Shown: positions 18,427-27,333 of the stretch, piece after piece
Position numbering within the stretch: position 1 is the stretch's first letter
Layout: each line of letters opens with the position of its first letter
Assembly (NCBI RefSeq): GCF_001673155.1
Contig: NZ_LZLE01000178.1
Location: 1-56,511 of the forward strand
Length of the DNA: 56,511 bases
Origin: Mycobacterium sp. 1423905.2
GTDB lineage: Bacteria; Actinomycetota; Actinomycetes; Mycobacteriales; Mycobacteriaceae
Direction of reading: 5' to 3'
The notes under the pieces: model-generated
What the model was told of the DNA's origin: nothing
Database searches by the model: none
The model's input: only the letters and a program-made list of their open reading frames with translations
Position numbers and translations under genes: made by a program

Positions 18427-19554
18427 CTATCTGCCGGTAGCCCCGATTCCCCAGTGCAGGCCCCGCGAGGTCAGCAGGACGACACCCAACGAGACCAACG
18501 CCACGACGGTCAGCCCGATGACGGCGACGACGAGCGGCCGCCAACCGGTACGCGCGATTTGGCGGATGTCGGTGTTGAGCCCGACACCGGCGAAGGTGAG
18601 CAGGAACGCCCATTTCGAGACGTTGGCCAAGTTGGCGATCTGTCCTTTGCTCAACCAGCCCGCGGTCGCGATCGCCGAGACGGCGAGGAAGCCGAGCACG
18701 AATTTGGGGAACTTCGCCCAGATGAACGCGGCCTTGGCACGCACCCCGGGCGCCACCTCGTCGGCCTGTCCGCGCGCGGCCCAATACACCGCGAAACCCA
18801 GGACCACGAAGCCGATCAGCGCGTTGCGGACGGATTTGACCAGCACGGCGATCTTGCCGGCATGGTCGGAGAACAGGTAACCGGTGGCAGTGGTCTCGGC
18901 GGTGTTGTCCACCGACAGGCCGGCCCACAAGCCGAACTCGTTGTCCGACAGCCCGATCGCGTGACCCAACGGCGGCAACGCGAACAGCGCAACCGCGCCC
19001 AGGGCCAGGATGGCCGCGATGGCATAGCTGACATCGGAGTTGCGGGCGCGAATGGCGCCCTTGGCGGCCACAATGGCCGACACCCCGCAGATCGATGTGC
19101 CGATCGCCAGCAGTGAGCCGAGCTTGCCCGACAGACCGAAGGCGCGCGCCGCGGCCAAGATGATGACTCCGGCGATCGTCATATCGATGAGAATCTGGAC
19201 CAGGCTGATACCACCCAACTTGGCGATGTCACCGAGCACGAAGCGGGAACCGAGCACCACAATGCCGATCTTGAGCCAGAATTCGTATGTCGCCACCCCC
19301 GGCCGAAAGATCGGGTGCAGGCCGACGGTGTTGGTGATCAGCAACCCGATCAAAATTGCCCACAACACGTACTCGATGTCGGGCACCGTCCAGTGTTCGT
19401 GGCGCGCAAGGGCGTTCCACCAGATCTGGGCATACTTGCCCAGCAACCCGACACCGATCAGCAGCACAATGCCCGGGACATATTCCAGCGGCCGGGTGCT
19501 GGTGAAGGAGCCCTGCGTCTCGGCTTCGTCGGGTTCGGCGTGCACGGTGCTCAT
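18427..19554 (-). CDS. YeiH/UPF0324-type membrane transporter
   Basis: This is a 375-residue protein with about ten membrane helices, belonging to the YeiH/UPF0324 group often named putative sulfate exporters. Supporting motifs are the central [20 protein letters not shown] and [18 protein letters not shown], both characteristic of the family. It lies downstream of stf0-cysD-cysNC on the same strand, so a role in relieving sulfite, sulfate or a related anion from sulfur activation is plausible, but no transport substrate is proven for the family. I chose the ATG at 19554 ([15 protein letters not shown]). The frame continues upstream, but a 45-codon ORF in another frame occupies that space and ends five bases before this start. 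Confidence 0.82.
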   Translation of the reverse strand: MSTVHAEPDEAETQGSFTSTRPLEYVPGIVLLIGVGLLGKYAQIWWNALARHEHWTVPDIEYVLWAILIGLLITNTVGLHPIFRPGVATYEFWLKIGIVVLGSRFVLGDIAKLGGISLVQILIDMTIAGVIILAAARAFGLSGKLGSLLAIGTSICGVSAIVAAKGAIRARNSDVSYAIAAILALGAVALFALPPLGHAIGLSDNEFGLWAGLSVDNTAETTATGYLFSDHAGKIAVLVKSVRNALIGFVVLGFAVYWAARGQADEVAPGVRAKAAFIWAKFPKFVLGFLAVSAIATAGWLSKGQIANLANVSKWAFLLTFAGVGLNTDIRQIARTGWRPLVVAVIGLTVVALVSLGVVLLTSRGLHWGIGATGR

Positions 19555-19559
19555 GGCCG

Positions 19560-19697
19560 TCACCACGGAATCCGCGGCAGCACATCGGCGACCGCCAGCG
19601 CGGTGACGAGGCCGGCGACCAGGGTCGCCCACCAGTCAACCGACACCGAAGTGAGCCGGGAGCGCACAGTGCGCCGCTGCGGCGCAACACTATTCAT
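19560..19697 (-). CDS. 45-residue single-helix membrane peptide
   Basis: This short ORF begins with ATG at 19697 and ends with TGA at 19560-19562, five bases before the ATG of the YeiH-type gene. The peptide has a basic N terminus ([15 protein letters not shown]), then a hydrophobic helix ([19 protein letters not shown]) and a short tail RIPW. The positive-inside rule places the N terminus in the cytoplasm. The tight spacing to the transporter and 55-base gap from cysNC suggest that it belongs to the same transcript and may be a small subunit or regulator of the transporter. No known family is recognised. Its location, charge pattern and hydrophobicity are the evidence. Confidence 0.6.
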   Translation of the reverse strand: MNSVAPQRRTVRSRLTSVSVDWWATLVAGLVTALAVADVLPRIPW

Positions 19698-19752
19698 GCA
19701 CAGAATTGTTGCGGCTCTTGGCGGTAGGCCAAGTGATTAGATCGCGCTGAAT

Positions 19753-21684
19753 CTAGGAGTCCCCGGCCGGGCGAGGGCTGCGTTCGTTGAGCAGATCGAT
19801 CACCCGGGCGGCGAGGTCGTCGATGTCGGCGTCGGTGGTATCGAGCACCAGGTCAGGATTCTCTGGCGGTTCGTAGGGCGCGTCGATTCCGGTCAAACCC
19901 GACAGCTCACCCTTGCGGGCGCGCGCGTATAGCCCCTTGGGGTCTCGCCTTTCGCACTCTTGCAGCGACGTGGCGACGTGCACCTCGATGAACGGCAATT
20001 TGGCGGCGTCGTTGAGCGCGCGGGCGGTCTCGCGGTCGGACTTCAGCGGCGACACCAGCGATGCCAGCGCGACCACACCCGCGTCGGCCAACAGGCGCGT
20101 CAAATGCCCTACGCGGCGGATGTTTTCGGTGCGGTCACCCGGTGAGAAGCCCAGGTCGTCGGACAATCCGTGGCGCAGGTTGTCGCCGTCGAGCAGGTAA
20201 GCGACCCGGCCGGATTCCACCAGGGCACGTTCGACGGCGACGGCCACGGTCGATTTGCCGGACGCGGGCAGGCCGGTGAACCAGATCGTCGCTCCCGCTT
20301 GCCCGGTGGCTCGCCAGCGATGGCTGCGGTCCAAAGCCGAGGGGTGCCAACGAATGTCGGTGCGCGCGTGGGTGCCCGGCTTGACCTCGCGGCCCTCGAT
20401 GATGGTGCCGGCGCCGACGGTGTCGTTGGTGGTCTCGTCGATCAAGATGAAGGCACCGCTGTCGCGGTTGTCGACATAGGGGTCCGCGACCACGACCGAG
20501 CTGGTGCGTAGGGTGACGGTGCCGATGTCGTTGAGGGACAACTCGACCGGCTGGTCCACCTCATCGAGAGTTTCGGGGTCCAGCCGTGAGTGCAGCTCCT
20601 GCACGGTCGCGCGCACGGTCTTGGTGGTCTGCTTGAGCGCCAGCCGGTCACCGGCGCGCAGCGGCGCGTCGACGAACCAGCAGACGTTGGCGTGGATCTC
20701 GCGCGCCAGCACCGGCGCCACCGCCTCTTCGGCGCCGCTGATGAACACGTCACCGCGGCCCACGTCGATGTCGTCGGCGAGTTCGATCGAAACCGAAAGC
20801 GGCGCAACGGCCGTCGTGCGTTGGTCGTCGAGGGTGTCCAGCGCGGTGACCGTCGAGCGGGTGCCGGCGGGCAGCGACACCACCGGGTCGCCGACGCTGA
20901 GGGTGCCCGCCGCCAGCCGTCCGGTGTAGCGGCGGCGCACCTCGGCGGTCGGTCGTGACACCCACTGCACCGGCAGCCGCAGGCGCGACGCTTCGGCTTG
21001 CGGTGCGGCCAGTTTCACGTTCTCCAGGTATTCGAGCAAGGTGGGGCCGTCGTACCAGGGTGTGCGCTGGGAGCGGTGCACGACGTTGTCGCCGTGCTTG
21101 GCCGCGATAGGGATCACCGTGACCTTCAGATCACCGAGACGGTCCGCCATCTGCTGCAGCTGTTCTTCGACATCGCGGAATGCGGCTTCGTCGAAGTCGA
21201 CCAGGTCGATCTTGTTGACCGTCGCGACATAGTGCTTGATGCCCAGCAGCTTGGCGATGCGCGCGTGCCGGCGAGTCTGGCGCAACACACCGGCGCGGGC
21301 GTCGACCAGCAGGATCGCCACATGCGCATTGGACGCGCCGGTGAACATGTTGCGGGTGTAGCGCTCATGGCCGGGGGTGTCGGCCAGGATGTAGCTGCGG
21401 GTGGCCGTGGAAAAGAAGCGGTAGGCGACGTCAATGGTGATGCCTTGCTCGCGCTCGGCGCGCAGCCCGTCGGACAGTGCGGCCAGGTCGGCCACGCCCT
21501 CTTCGTCGGTGACGGCTTCCAAGTGGTCCAGCGGCAGGCTGTCGGTGTCGTGCAGGAGTCGACCGATCAGTGTGCTTTTGCCGTCGTCCACCGATCCGGC
21601 GGTGGTGATGCGCAGTAGCTGACGGGTGATGCCCTTGGCCGGCTGAAAGGTTTCGAGTTGGTCGGTGTTTGCCGCGGTAGTCAT
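19753..21684 (-). CDS. cysNC: CysNC, sulfate adenylyltransferase large subunit / APS kinase
   Basis: This is a 643-residue fusion enzyme. The N-terminal CysN GTPase has the P-loop GSVDDGKST at residues 30-38, then DTPGHERYTRNM and NKIDL, and drives formation of APS by CysD. The C-terminal APS kinase has its own P-loop GLPASGKST near residue 470 and makes PAPS, the sulfate donor for sulfotransferases. The start overlaps the cysD stop by one base (TGATG), and stf0 lies just upstream, so the operon both makes and uses PAPS. In M. tuberculosis cysD-cysNC is at Rv1285-Rv1286, away from this place. Whether this is the only copy here or a second dedicated copy cannot be told from the window. Confidence 0.95.
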   Translation of the reverse strand: MTTAANTDQLETFQPAKGITRQLLRITTAGSVDDGKSTLIGRLLHDTDSLPLDHLEAVTDEEGVADLAALSDGLRAEREQGITIDVAYRFFSTATRSYILADTPGHERYTRNMFTGASNAHVAILLVDARAGVLRQTRRHARIAKLLGIKHYVATVNKIDLVDFDEAAFRDVEEQLQQMADRLGDLKVTVIPIAAKHGDNVVHRSQRTPWYDGPTLLEYLENVKLAAPQAEASRLRLPVQWVSRPTAEVRRRYTGRLAAGTLSVGDPVVSLPAGTRSTVTALDTLDDQRTTAVAPLSVSIELADDIDVGRGDVFISGAEEAVAPVLAREIHANVCWFVDAPLRAGDRLALKQTTKTVRATVQELHSRLDPETLDEVDQPVELSLNDIGTVTLRTSSVVVADPYVDNRDSGAFILIDETTNDTVGAGTIIEGREVKPGTHARTDIRWHPSALDRSHRWRATGQAGATIWFTGLPASGKSTVAVAVERALVESGRVAYLLDGDNLRHGLSDDLGFSPGDRTENIRRVGHLTRLLADAGVVALASLVSPLKSDRETARALNDAAKLPFIEVHVATSLQECERRDPKGLYARARKGELSGLTGIDAPYEPPENPDLVLDTTDADIDDLAARVIDLLNERSPRPAGDS

Positions 21685-22598
21685 CAGAAATAGCCCTCTC
21701 GCTTGCGGTCTTCCATCGCAGCGGCCGAGGTGCGGTCATCGGCGCGGGTCTCGCCGCGCTCGGACACCGTCGCCGCGGAGATCTCGGTGATGACACCGGT
21801 GATTTCGGTCGCCTTGGAGCGCACCGCACCGGTGATGGTCAGGTCGCCGACGGTGCGGTAGCGCACCCATTCCACCGCCGCGGTTTCCCCGTCGGCGGGG
21901 CTGGCGTACTCCGACACCGCCAACAGGATGCCGTCGCGCTCGAACACCTCGCGCTCGTGCGCGTAGTAAATCGACGGGATCTCGAGGTCTTCGAGCTCGA
22001 TGTAACGCCAGACGTCCAGCTCGGTCCAGTTGCTCAGCGGGAACACCCGAACCTGCTCGCCCCGTTTGATCCGGCCGTTGTACAGCGACCACGGCTCGGG
22101 ACGCTGAGCGCGCGGGTCCCACTGACCGAACTCGTCGCGGAAGCTCAGGATTCGCTCCTTGGCTCGCGCGCGCTCCTCGTCGCGACGAGCGCCGCCGAAG
22201 GCCGCGTCGAAGCCGCCTTCCTCCAGCGCGTCGAGCAGGGTGCGCGTCTGGGCGCGGTTGCGGGAAGCGTTGGGACCCGGGTCCGGGACGCGGCCCTTGT
22301 CGATCGACTCCTGCACCGACGCGACGATCAGCTTGTGGCCCTGACCGGTGACGCGGCGGTCCCGGAATTCGATCACCTCGGGGAAGTTGTGACCGGTGTC
22401 CACGTGCATCACCGGGAACGGCAGCGGCAGTGGCCGAAATGCCTTCTCCGCCAACCGAAGCAGCACGATCGAATCCTTGCCGGCGGAAAACAGCAGCACC
22501 GGGCGTTCCAGCTCGGCGACGACTTCGCGGATGATGTGGACCGCTTCGGCTTCCAGCAGCCGCAGTTCGTCGACGTGCAACGCCTCCGTCGTCGTCAT
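21684..22598 (-). CDS. cysD: CysD, sulfate adenylyltransferase small subunit
   Basis: CysD is the catalytic ATP sulfurylase subunit that joins ATP and sulfate to APS, driven by GTP hydrolysis in CysN. The 304-residue protein has the PP-loop motif LLFSAGKDS near residue 40, the PAPS-reductase-family motif [16 protein letters not shown] and the C-terminal signature KREGYF. I chose the ATG at 22598 ([20 protein letters not shown]); the open frame further upstream lies inside stf0. The start overlaps the stf0 stop by four bases (ATGA) and the stop overlaps the cysNC start by one, so all three genes are translationally coupled. Confidence 0.95.
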   Translation of the reverse strand: MTTTEALHVDELRLLEAEAVHIIREVVAELERPVLLFSAGKDSIVLLRLAEKAFRPLPLPFPVMHVDTGHNFPEVIEFRDRRVTGQGHKLIVASVQESIDKGRVPDPGPNASRNRAQTRTLLDALEEGGFDAAFGGARRDEERARAKERILSFRDEFGQWDPRAQRPEPWSLYNGRIKRGEQVRVFPLSNWTELDVWRYIELEDLEIPSIYYAHEREVFERDGILLAVSEYASPADGETAAVEWVRYRTVGDLTITGAVRSKATEITGVITEISAATVSERGETRADDRTSAAAMEDRKREGYF

Positions 22599-23398
22599 GT
22601 CGGTAGTCCCTCTCTTTCGGCATCCGCTCGGTAGCGGTCTACCCATTCGTCGGAGCGTTGATCGGCTTGCCGCTGCAGCACCGGCTCCGGCGCCAGCCTG
22701 CGATCCAGGCCCAATCGCTCGAGAATGTCGCCGACCACCTCAGTTAGGTTGCGCCACAACACCGGATAGGAGATTTCGATCGGCTTGACGTTTTCTTCGG
22801 CGAACCAGTTGTTCCAGCCCTGTTCTTGGGCTCGGAGCATGGTGACCACATGGGCGATCGCCCCGGCGTGATACACGGCCCGCGCGTCGCGCACCGGATC
22901 CGGCCGGCCGCGCCACACCCGGGTCTGCACCGCCCGCCAGAACGACACCGCCTGGGACACCACGTCGGGCCGATGGATGTGGATGAGCAGCGGATCTTCA
23001 CCCACGACGTCGCGGATCGCCGACAGCAGTCCCTCGCCGGAGCGATCCGGCAGTTGGGCCGCGCGGTTCAACAGCAGGTCGGTCTGATTCCACATCAACT
23101 TGCCGCCCCACACACCGTTGGGCGTCCGGCCCACCGTGCGGATGTAGTCGCGCCAGATCTCGGCCGGCGCCAGGTCCGGCTTACCTTCGTCCAGCGGGTC
23201 GAGCAGTTCCAGGATCGACTCGTCGCCGACGTCGGCGAACCACTCCCGCGGCTGCGGGGATTGGCTGGTGGTGGGCAGGTACTGGAAGAACTCCTGCGGC
23301 TCGCCCGCCACGCCGGTGGCGCGCAGCGACTCGACCAGCAACGTGCTGCCGCTGCGCTGGGAGGCCAGCACCAAGTATGACGAGGGAGTATCTGCCAC
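22595..23398 (-). CDS. stf0: Stf0, trehalose 2-sulfotransferase
   Basis: Stf0 moves sulfate from PAPS to trehalose, forming trehalose-2-sulfate, the first committed step toward sulfolipid-1 in M. tuberculosis (Rv0295c, 267 residues). This protein is also 267 residues. It has the 5'-phosphosulfate loop QRSGSTLL at residues 14-21 and Glu36 in the context [11 protein letters not shown], corresponding to the proposed catalytic base. Also present are [17 protein letters not shown] and [18 protein letters not shown] of this family. A GTG start is used. It heads a coupled stf0-cysD-cysNC operon, unlike the isolated M. tuberculosis gene, so PAPS supply and use are physically joined here. The downstream lipid assembly genes (pks2, papA, mmpL8 types) are not in the window. 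Confidence 0.92.
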   Translation of the reverse strand: MADTPSSYLVLASQRSGSTLLVESLRATGVAGEPQEFFQYLPTTSQSPQPREWFADVGDESILELLDPLDEGKPDLAPAEIWRDYIRTVGRTPNGVWGGKLMWNQTDLLLNRAAQLPDRSGEGLLSAIRDVVGEDPLLIHIHRPDVVSQAVSFWRAVQTRVWRGRPDPVRDARAVYHAGAIAHVVTMLRAQEQGWNNWFAEENVKPIEISYPVLWRNLTEVVGDILERLGLDRRLAPEPVLQRQADQRSDEWVDRYRADAEREGLPT

Positions 23399-23523
23399 CC
23401 CGGAAGCCTAACCGGCGGCAAAACCGCTGCAACACTTCCGGTTACCTTCACCCTGAACAAAACTATTGCCCGACCGGCAAAGCGCTGGTTGGCGTGCCGC
23501 GGGGCCGTGAAAGCCGTTGCGGC

Positions 23524-23985
23524 TCAACGACAGGTGATGAGTCCGACCGGAGGCGGCGGTGCGACGGCGGTGGCGCTGACAGTGCGGTGCTCGGTGCGAT
23601 GGCGCCGGTGTTGGCGGTGCTGGTCGTCGTTGGCGGCCAGGATGACGCTGATGATCATCAGCACCGCAAACGCGGCGATCAGCACACCGCTGATCACGAT
23701 GCCGGCAATGGCCAGCCCGCGTCCGGGTTGGCCGGATTGCTTGATCTGGTTGAGCGCGACGATGCCGAAGATCACCCCGAGCAGCGGTCCGATGCCCACA
23801 CACAGCAACCCCACCACCGAGGACACCAGCGAAGCGATGGCCAGCGGATTGGTGCCCTGGGGGTAGCTCGGCGGGTAACCGTATCCGCTCGGCGGCGGGT
23901 ACCCGTAGCTGCCCGGTGGTGGGGACGGGGGCGGATATCCGTAGCCGCCGGGCGGCGGTGGATAGTTCGGCGGTTGATCCGTCAC
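23524..23985 (-). CDS. DUF4190 membrane protein with proline/tyrosine-rich N terminus
   Basis: This is a 153-residue protein. Residues 1-45 are a Pro/Gly/Tyr-rich tail (QPPNYPPPPGGYGYPPPSPP) expected in the cytoplasm. Two hydrophobic helices follow (LAIASLVSSVVGLLCVGIGP and GLAIAGIVISGVLIAAFAVL) flanking the conserved GIVALNQIKQSGQPGRG loop, the layout of DUF4190. The C terminus is basic then Pro rich. The GTG at 23985 has a strong ribosome binding site (GGAGG). It sits between the PucR-type regulator and stf0 on the same strand, with 66 and 125 bases of spacing. The function is unknown. Confidence 0.8.
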   Translation of the reverse strand: MTDQPPNYPPPPGGYGYPPPSPPPGSYGYPPPSGYGYPPSYPQGTNPLAIASLVSSVVGLLCVGIGPLLGVIFGIVALNQIKQSGQPGRGLAIAGIVISGVLIAAFAVLMIISVILAANDDQHRQHRRHRTEHRTVSATAVAPPPPVGLITCR

Positions 23986-24051
23986 AGGCACCTCCACGCA
24001 TCCAGTGGCGAACACCTTACCTGCGCCGCGGGAGGGTTGCGGCACCGACGG

Positions 24052-25617
24052 CTAGGTCGCCCGCAGCCCCAGCGAAAACACTAGGCGCACATCAGGATCG
24101 GACAACGACGTCGCCAGCAACTGCTCGATGCGCCGCACCCGGTACCGAACGGTGTTGGGGTGCACCTGCAATGCCGCGGCGGCGGCGGCGATGTCACCGA
24201 AGCTGTCCAGGTAGGTCCGCAACGTCTCGGCCAGCTGCGGGTCCCGCGCTCGCAGGTCGCTTATCCGCGGGTCGACCAGCCGGGGATTGGCGCCGACCAG
24301 CGCGACGATCTCATCGAGCAACACGGTGGCCCGTGCCTCGGCCAACGAGGTCACCTGCCCGATGGCTCCGGGGTGGCGGTCGGCGGTGTCCAGCACCCGG
24401 TCCACTTCGGCGCGTGCGGCCGCCACCCCGCCCAGACCCGCGACGGGCGCGGCGACGGCCGCGCGCAGTTCCACGCCCAGCTCCGCGCGCAACGCGCTGA
24501 CGGTGCCCCGCGCCCAGGAGGCAACCGACCGCGTCGTCGCGATTCGCGGCAACAACACATAGCTGCGGGACCCGACCGTCACCACCTGGGCATCGCGGCG
24601 AAAAGCGCTGGCGCTCATGGCGATTACGTCGGCGAGCCGGACGTTGCGGTCACTCGGCGGCAACCAAGACCAGCCGATCACTGCGGCGTTCCCCTCGGCG
24701 GACAGGCGCAGGTCACGCGCGAGGACCTCGGTCTCGGCGCTGTCGCCGTCGATCAGCCCCAGCAGCTGCTGCACTCGGCGGGTGTGCAGGGACGGCCGCG
24801 TGGACAGCCGCGACATGATCCGTTCGGCGAGCACCGCCGCGCCGCGCAGCATGTCCTCGGCGTCCTCGGCCAGCGGTTGTGAGCCCTGCTGTACCCAGAT
24901 GGCGCCGGCGAACACCGGTGGCAGGTGCTTGCCGGTGGGCGGCTGGTGAATTCCGATGGCCAGCCGGGGGCGCAAACCCAGCTCGGGGCGCTCGGCCACC
25001 CGTACCACCTGGATACCGGCGCGCAGCGCGTCGAAAATGCCCCACTGACTAATCCAGTCCAGGTGCTCCGGGGGCCCGGCGCGGCCCAGGATCGATGAGC
25101 GCCGCAGGTCGTCGGCTTCGTCGTTGGACGCCGAGTAGGCCAGGACATGGCTGTGCGCGTCTTCGATGCTGACCATCCCGTGGATGCGCTCGGCGAGCGA
25201 TTGGGCCAGGCCGAACAGGTCGGTGCCCGCTTCGTCGGCCGCGGGGTCGACGTGATGCTCCAGGACGTGGTCGACCAGTCGGTAGACCCGTTCCCAGCGG
25301 GCTCGTGGCTCTACGGCCACCACCGCCGAGCCGGCGGCAACGGCGCGGTCCACCAGGGCCGCCGGGGGTTTCTTGACGAAGATCGCTACCGGCGCGCCGG
25401 CTTTCGCGCCGACCCAGCGCAGCGCTTCCTCGTCGGTGAGGCCGACCAAGAAGAACACGTCGGCAGCACTGGCCAGTCCAAGGCGGACATCGTCGGAGTC
25501 GATCAGGGCGGCCGAGGTCACCGACAGGTCCAGACCACGTGGGGAGGCGACCAGGCTGACCATGGTGGCGTCGAGCGCGCGCAGCAGTTGGCCCAATCCG
25601 ACGCCGGTCACCCGCAT
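24052..25617 (-). CDS. PucR-type regulator of proline utilisation (PruC-like)
   Basis: This is a regulator of about 521 residues with an N-terminal PucR-type sensor region, a GGDEF-like middle part and a C-terminal PucR helix-turn-helix (DIAAAAAALQVHPNTVRYRV). It is divergent from pruA and matches Rv1186c in position; in mycobacteria this protein (PruC) activates the proline dehydrogenase and pyrroline-5-carboxylate dehydrogenase genes. The start is uncertain: ATG at 25617 (MRVTGVGLGQLLRALDATM) or ATG at 25677 (MRRYYPIGQHARP), which would give about 541 residues. The second would run through a 15-bp direct repeat that looks like an operator, in two different frames, which argues for the shorter form. 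Confidence 0.85.
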   Translation of the reverse strand: MRVTGVGLGQLLRALDATMVSLVASPRGLDLSVTSAALIDSDDVRLGLASAADVFFLVGLTDEEALRWVGAKAGAPVAIFVKKPPAALVDRAVAAGSAVVAVEPRARWERVYRLVDHVLEHHVDPAADEAGTDLFGLAQSLAERIHGMVSIEDAHSHVLAYSASNDEADDLRRSSILGRAGPPEHLDWISQWGIFDALRAGIQVVRVAERPELGLRPRLAIGIHQPPTGKHLPPVFAGAIWVQQGSQPLAEDAEDMLRGAAVLAERIMSRLSTRPSLHTRRVQQLLGLIDGDSAETEVLARDLRLSAEGNAAVIGWSWLPPSDRNVRLADVIAMSASAFRRDAQVVTVGSRSYVLLPRIATTRSVASWARGTVSALRAELGVELRAAVAAPVAGLGGVAAARAEVDRVLDTADRHPGAIGQVTSLAEARATVLLDEIVALVGANPRLVDPRISDLRARDPQLAETLRTYLDSFGDIAAAAAALQVHPNTVRYRVRRIEQLLATSLSDPDVRLVFSLGLRAT

Positions 25618-25660
25618 GTTGTCCGATCCTACTAGCGCAGGGCGGGCATGTTGTCCGATC
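25614..25660. promoter_or_regulatory. Two 15-bp direct repeats, candidate PruC operator
   Basis: GCATGTTGTCCGATC occurs exactly at 25614-25628 and again at 25646-25660, a 32-bp period or about three helical turns. The second copy extends into the palindrome TCCGATCGGA. The pruA -10-like box follows two bases later at 25662-25667, and no -35 hexamer is seen at the right distance. This arrangement suits an activator that binds the same helix face next to the promoter. The first copy overlaps the proposed regulator start codon, so it may also autoregulate. Confidence 0.6.
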
Positions 25661-25661
25661 G

Positions 25662-25667
25662 GATAAT
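25662..25667 (+). promoter_or_regulatory. Possible -10 box of pruA
   Basis: GATAAT matches the TANNNT-like -10 element at 5 of 6 positions against TATAAT. It lies 35 bases before the pruA ATG, implying a leader near 28 bases. The -35 position is occupied by GC-rich sequence without a match, consistent with activator dependence. Confidence 0.4.
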
Positions 25668-25701
25668 ACCGCCGCATCCCCTGCCGGGGATCCTGAGCTG
25701 C

Positions 25702-27333
25702 ATGGATGCCATCACTCACGTGCCGTCACCGGCCAACGAGCCGGTCCACGACTACGCGCCCGGGTCCGCCGAACGTCAGCGGCTGCAAGCCGAACTCGCC
25801 GCACAGGCCGCGCACCCGATCGACCTGCCGCACGTCATCGGCGGCCGCCATCGAATGGGCGACGGCAAGCGGATCGATGTAGTGCAACCACACCGGCACG
25901 CCGCCAGGCTGGGCACGCTGACCAACGCGCTGCATACCGACGCCTCGGCCGCGATCGAGGCCGCCGTCACCGCCAAGAGCGATTGGGCCGCCATGCCCTT
26001 CGACGAGCGGGCGGCGGTGTTCCTGCGCGCGGCCGATCTGCTAGCCGGGCCGTGGCGGGAGAAGATCGCCGCGGCATCCATGCTCGGCCAGTCGAAGTCG
26101 GTGTATCAGGCCGAGATCGACGCGCCCTGCGAGTTGATCGACTTCTGGCGGTTCAACGTCGCGTTCGCCCGGCGACTGCTGGCGCAGCAGCCGATCAGTG
26201 GGCCAGGGGAGTGGAACCGCACCGACTACCGGCCGCTCGACGGCTTCGTCTACGCGATCACGCCGTTCAACTTCACTTCGATCGCCGGTAACCTGCCTAC
26301 CGCGCCGGCGCTGCTGGGCAACACCGTCGTGTGGAAGCCCTCGATCACCCAGACGCTGGCGGCGTACTTGACCATGCAACTTCTCGAGGCGGCCGGCCTG
26401 CCACCGGGGGTGATCAACTTGGTCACCGGGGACGGTTTCGCGGTATCGGAGGTGGCACTGGCCGATCCGCGGCTGGCCGGCATCCATTTCACCGGATCGA
26501 CGGCAACGTTCCAACACTTGTGGCAGCAGGTCGGCGCCAATATCGGCCGCTACCTGAGTTATCCGCGACTGGTCGGGGAGACCGGCGGCAAGGACTTCGT
26601 GGTTGCGCACGCCTCGGCCCGCCCGGAGGTGTTGGCCGCCGCGCTGATTCGCGGCGCGTTCGACTACCAGGGGCAGAAATGCTCGGCGGCCTCCCGCGCC
26701 TTCATCCCGCAATCGGTGTGGCGCCGCATGGGTGACGAATTCCTGAGCGCAACAGCCGACTTGACCTACGGTGACGTCACCGACCTGACCAACTTCGGCG
26801 GCGCCCTGATCGACCGACGCGCCTACGCCAAGAATGTCGAGGCCATCGAACGGGCCAAAGGAACGGCCGCGTTGACCATCGCGGTCGGCGGAGAGTACGA
26901 CGACCGAGAAGGCTACTTCGTTCGGCCCACCGTCCTGCTGTCCGACGACCCGACCGACGAGGCGTTCGCCACCGAATACTTCGGACCGCTACTGGCGGTG
27001 CACGTCTACCCCGACGCGGACTATGAACGGATCCTCGACGTCGTCGACACCGGTTCCCGGTATGCGCTGACCGGGGCGGTGATCGCCGACGACCGGGCCG
27101 CGGTGCTGACCGCACAACATCGGCTGCGCTTCGCGGCGGGCAACTTCTACGTCAACGACAAGCCGACCGGGGCGGTGGTCGGACGGCAACCATTCGGTGG
27201 CTCCCGCGGGTCGGGCACCAATGACAAGGCCGGTTCCCTGTTGAACCTGACCCGCTGGACCTCGGCGCGCACCATCAAGGAGACGTTCGTGCCGGCCACC
27301 GAGCACGCCTACCCGCACATGGCGGGCGACTGA
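25702..27333 (+). CDS. pruA: L-glutamate gamma-semialdehyde (P5C) dehydrogenase
   Basis: This is a 543-residue aldehyde dehydrogenase that oxidises pyrroline-5-carboxylate/glutamate semialdehyde to glutamate with NAD, the second step of proline catabolism. Catalytic Cys327 is in the motif GQKCSAASRAF and the general base Glu293 in VGETGGKDF. The length equals that of RocA (Rv1187). ATG at 25702 is chosen (MDAITHVPSPANEP); upstream open frame would cross the promoter. Its stop overlaps the pruB start by one base (TGATG), so the two enzymes are coupled. That should favour channeling of the toxic P5C intermediate. Confidence 0.95.
   Translation: MDAITHVPSPANEPVHDYAPGSAERQRLQAELAAQAAHPIDLPHVIGGRHRMGDGKRIDVVQPHRHAARLGTLTNALHTDASAAIEAAVTAKSDWAAMPFDERAAVFLRAADLLAGPWREKIAAASMLGQSKSVYQAEIDAPCELIDFWRFNVAFARRLLAQQPISGPGEWNRTDYRPLDGFVYAITPFNFTSIAGNLPTAPALLGNTVVWKPSITQTLAAYLTMQLLEAAGLPPGVINLVTGDGFAVSEVALADPRLAGIHFTGSTATFQHLWQQVGANIGRYLSYPRLVGETGGKDFVVAHASARPEVLAAALIRGAFDYQGQKCSAASRAFIPQSVWRRMGDEFLSATADLTYGDVTDLTNFGGALIDRRAYAKNVEAIERAKGTAALTIAVGGEYDDREGYFVRPTVLLSDDPTDEAFATEYFGPLLAVHVYPDADYERILDVVDTGSRYALTGAVIADDRAAVLTAQHRLRFAAGNFYVNDKPTGAVVGRQPFGGSRGSGTNDKAGSLLNLTRWTSARTIKETFVPATEHAYPHMAGD

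Noticed and set aside
23400..23441. CCGGAAG/CTTCCGG inverted repeat ahead of stf0 as an operator
   Set aside because: Seven-base arms 28 bases apart in GC-rich DNA are easily expected by chance and no regulator is adjacent.
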